Shown: positions 5,607 through 7,116 of the stretch, piece after piece
Numbering within the stretch: position 1 is the stretch's first letter
Layout of the letters: each line of letters starts with the position of its first letter
NCBI GenBank assembly: GCA_003551325.1
Contig: PUMK01000167.1
Span: forward strand, 1 to 7,116
Reading direction: 5' to 3'
Length of the DNA: 7,116 bases
Source of the DNA: Candidatus Acetothermia bacterium
Lineage (GTDB): Bacteria; Bipolaricaulota; Bipolaricaulia; Bipolaricaulales; Bipolaricaulaceae
Translations under genes and position numbers: made by a program
Notes under the pieces: generated by a model
Database searches by the model: none
What the model saw: the letters and a program-made list of their open reading frames with translations, nothing else
Told to the model about the DNA's origin: nothing

Positions 5607-6230
5607 CTACCTCGAGTAGAACTCGACGATCAGGTTCACCTCGATAGCTTGGTCCAGCTCTTCGAGGTTGGGCACACCCGTGGCCTGCACGCGTAGCCCC
5701 TCCAGATCGCGGGTGAGCCAGGTCGGCAACGGCCGTCGCTCAGCAGCAGCCTTGACCGACTCCCGCAGCTTATCGCGGGACTCCGGCTTCACCTCCACCA
5801 CATCACCTTCTTGCACAAGGTACGAAGGGATGTTGGTGTGACGCCCGTTGACCTGGAAGTGCCCATGGTTGATCAGTTGGCGCGCCTTGTCCCGCGACGA
5901 GGCGAACCCCGCACGGTAGACGGTGTTGTCCAACCGGCTCTCCAGGTACCTGAGCAGCGCTTCTCCCGTGACACCCTTCCAACGCTTCGCGGCCTCGACG
6001 TACCCGCGGAACTGCGCCTCCCGCACGCCGTAGATGCGCTTGGCCTTCTGCTTCTCCCTTAGGTGAATCGAGAACTGTGTGGGTCGCCGTCGGAAGCGAC
6101 CATGTTGCCCCGGAGGCGAAGGACGCCGCGTCGCCGCACACCGGCCGGAGTAACACCGATCACCTTTCAGAAACAGTTTGACACCCTCCCGCCGGCACAG
6201 CCTGCACTTCGCGCCTGTATACCGTCCCAT
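5607..6230 (-). CDS. rpsD: 30S ribosomal protein S4
   Basis: A 207-residue primary 16S rRNA-binding protein that starts small-subunit assembly at the five-way junction of the 5' domain. It keeps the zinc knuckle C9-X2-C12...C26-X4-C31 at the same positions as Thermus S4 (the 'C+' form). [31 protein letters not shown] (39-69) is typical. The S4 RNA-binding domain spans about 97-160 ([11 protein letters not shown]...[11 protein letters not shown]...VQEGDVV), and the protein ends in NLIVEFYSR as expected. In many bacteria S4 represses its own alpha operon; no regulatory RNA fold was identified here. The ATG has AGGAGG 8 nt upstream, overlapping the rpsK stop codon, and the gap to rpsK is 12 nt. 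Confidence 0.97.
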   Translation of the reverse strand: MGRYTGAKCRLCRREGVKLFLKGDRCYSGRCAATRRPSPPGQHGRFRRRPTQFSIHLREKQKAKRIYGVREAQFRGYVEAAKRWKGVTGEALLRYLESRLDNTVYRAGFASSRDKARQLINHGHFQVNGRHTNIPSYLVQEGDVVEVKPESRDKLRESVKAAAERRPLPTWLTRDLEGLRVQATGVPNLEELDQAIEVNLIVEFYSR

Positions 6231-6242
6231 ACCGCTAGCCTC

Positions 6243-6608
6243 CTAGGAATGCGCTGTGGGGGTCACGTTCCTGACCTCTTCCACTTGAATGCCCGACGAC
6301 CGCAGCGTCTGCACAGCAGCCTGGCGACCCGCGCCCGTACCGTTGACCGTCACCGTAACCGAACGGATACCAAAGTCCCGCATGTCGCGAACCAGGGCCT
6401 GACAGGCCATCTGCGCAGCGTACGGGGTTCCTTTGCGCGACCCGGTGAACCCCACGGTGCCTGGGGTCTTCCACAAGATCACATCGCCGTTGGGGTCGGT
6501 CAACGTGAGAATCGTGTTGTTGAAACTGGAGTGCACGTGCACCCGTGCTCGATCCAGCTTGATCGTCTTCTTCTTTCTTGCCGCAGTTCGTGCGCGTGGT
6601 CTGGGCAT
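6243..6608 (-). CDS. rpsK: 30S ribosomal protein S11, lacking the usual C-terminal tail
   Basis: A 121-residue S11, a platform protein near the mRNA exit channel and the E site. The core is intact: RVHVHSSFNNTILTLTD (22-38), GFTGSRKGTPYAAQ (53-66) and NGTGAGRQAAVQTLRSSGI (89-107), the last replacing the usual KGPGPGRE. The protein stops at EEVRNVTPTAHS. Family members continue after D-V-T-P-x-P-H with the near-invariant N-G-C-R-P-P-K-R-R-R-V. That tail is missing, and the next gene begins 12 nt later, so it cannot be restored by a single frameshift: the +1 reading gives no tail-like residues. The tail normally includes the Asn-Gly reported to form isoaspartate in E. coli S11. The start ATG lies 3 nt after the rpsM stop. 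Confidence 0.95.
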   Translation of the reverse strand: MPRPRARTAARKKKTIKLDRARVHVHSSFNNTILTLTDPNGDVILWKTPGTVGFTGSRKGTPYAAQMACQALVRDMRDFGIRSVTVTVNGTGAGRQAAVQTLRSSGIQVEEVRNVTPTAHS

Positions 6609-6611
6609 CGC

Positions 6612-6986
6612 CTACCGCTTTTCCTTCCTGCCACCGCCCTGCGAGGGGCGCGGTCCCTTCAGGGTACGGGCGTTAGAACGGGTGTTCTGCCCCCTGCCCG
6701 GAAGCCCTGCCTTGTGCCGAATGCCCCTATAGGAGCCAATATCGACCAGCCTCTGGACGTTTCCACGCACCTGGCGGCGAAGGTCACCCTCCACAGCTCG
6801 GCTCTCCACCGCCCGCCGCAGGGCGTTCACCTCTTGCTCCGTCAGGTCCATGACTTTCGTATCGGCGTCTACGCCGGTCTCCTGCAGGATCTGCCGCGCC
6901 CAAGTGCGCCCCACACCAAAGATGTAGGTCAGGGCCACTTCGATGCGCTTCTTCGCCGGCAGGTTCACACCCGCAATTCGCGCCAT
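6612..6986 (-). CDS. rpsM: 30S ribosomal protein S13
   Basis: A 124-residue head protein of the small subunit that contacts the P-site tRNA and forms bridges to the large subunit. [27 protein letters not shown] (1-27), [32 protein letters not shown] (65-96) and the basic tail with [10 protein letters not shown] are diagnostic. Family members generally read GQRTxTNARTRKGPR; here it is [15 protein letters not shown], which has two fewer arginines in a tRNA-facing tail. A GGGGGAG Shine-Dalgarno sits directly before the ATG, 9 nt after the rpmJ stop. It is the second visible gene of the alpha operon. Confidence 0.97.
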   Translation of the reverse strand: MARIAGVNLPAKKRIEVALTYIFGVGRTWARQILQETGVDADTKVMDLTEQEVNALRRAVESRAVEGDLRRQVRGNVQRLVDIGSYRGIRHKAGLPGRGQNTRSNARTLKGPRPSQGGGRKEKR

Positions 6987-6995
6987 ATCTCCCCC

Positions 6996-7109
6996 TTACC
7001 CTTGCCGCTGCTTGTGCTTGGGTTCGCGGCACACGACCCACAGACGGCCGAAGCGCCGAACCACACGGCACTTCTCACATATCGGTTTCACCGAACTCCG
7101 CACCTTCAT
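6996..7109 (-). CDS. rpmJ: 50S ribosomal protein L36
   Basis: A complete 37-codon gene, read by translating the minus strand from ATG at 7109 to TAA at 6998-6996. The peptide begins [14 protein letters not shown] and ends [11 protein letters not shown], both near-invariant in L36, which binds 23S rRNA late in large-subunit assembly. The zinc-ribbon ligands C11, C14, C27 and H32 are all present, so this is the zinc-binding 'C+' form. GGAG at 7113-7116 lies 3 nt before the start, and the window ends there. In most bacteria infA lies immediately upstream. Confidence 0.96.
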   Translation of the reverse strand: MKVRSSVKPICEKCRVVRRFGRLWVVCREPKHKQRQG

Positions 7110-7116
7110 CGTCTCC

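Noticed and set aside
4727..5647. Long plus-strand open frame (306 codons) opposite rpoA
   Set aside because: It is a GC-rich shadow of rpoA with no recognisable motif, and rpoA is certain from its sequence and position.

Overview
The window is GC-rich bacterial DNA with tightly packed genes. It is essentially chromosomal housekeeping sequence: no transposase, integrase, tRNA, rRNA, CRISPR array or phage gene was seen. The right half is the classic alpha-operon order (rpmJ, rpsM, rpsK, rpsD, rpoA, rplQ) on the minus strand, which rules out archaea and eukaryotes. S4 and L36 both keep their zinc-binding cysteines, as is common in thermophilic or deep-branching bacteria. I cannot assign a phylum; an anaerobic, possibly thermophilic candidate lineage such as Bipolaricaulota (OP1/Acetothermia) is only a guess.

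Layout. Positions 1-82 (minus) hold the first 27 codons of a gene leaving the left edge, probably a MOFRL-family glycerate 2-kinase. Divergent from it, on the plus strand, is an endonuclease III-family iron-sulfur DNA glycosylase (111-941). Its start fits a leaderless mRNA, with -35 and -10 elements ending 7 bp before the ATG. It is translationally coupled to an HD-domain phosphohydrolase (941-1489). A PLP-dependent glycine C-acetyltransferase (kbl, 1505-2680, minus) and an L-threonine 3-dehydrogenase (tdh, 2828-3856, plus) are transcribed divergently from a 147-bp spacer. That spacer has two candidate promoters and an imperfect inverted repeat between them. Together the two enzymes convert L-threonine plus CoA into glycine plus acetyl-CoA.

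From 7109 down to 3947 (minus) run rpmJ, rpsM, rpsK, rpsD, rpoA, rplQ and finally a RidA-family enamine/imine deaminase, with gaps of 1-12 nt or one-base overlaps. RidA starts one base after the rplQ stop, so it appears to be the last gene of this ribosomal/RNA-polymerase operon, and it converges on tdh. No spacer exceeds 150 bp, and I saw no convincing intrinsic terminator.

No wholly new system is evident. The points most worth a second look are: ribosomal protein S11 lacking its conserved C-terminal tail, with no room for it before rpsD; the predicted leaderless promoter of the nth-like gene; a TDH whose usual NAD-ribose-binding acidic residue is replaced by glycine; a C-terminal extension on the glycosylase and its coupling to an HD phosphohydrolase; and ridA embedded at the end of the alpha operon.
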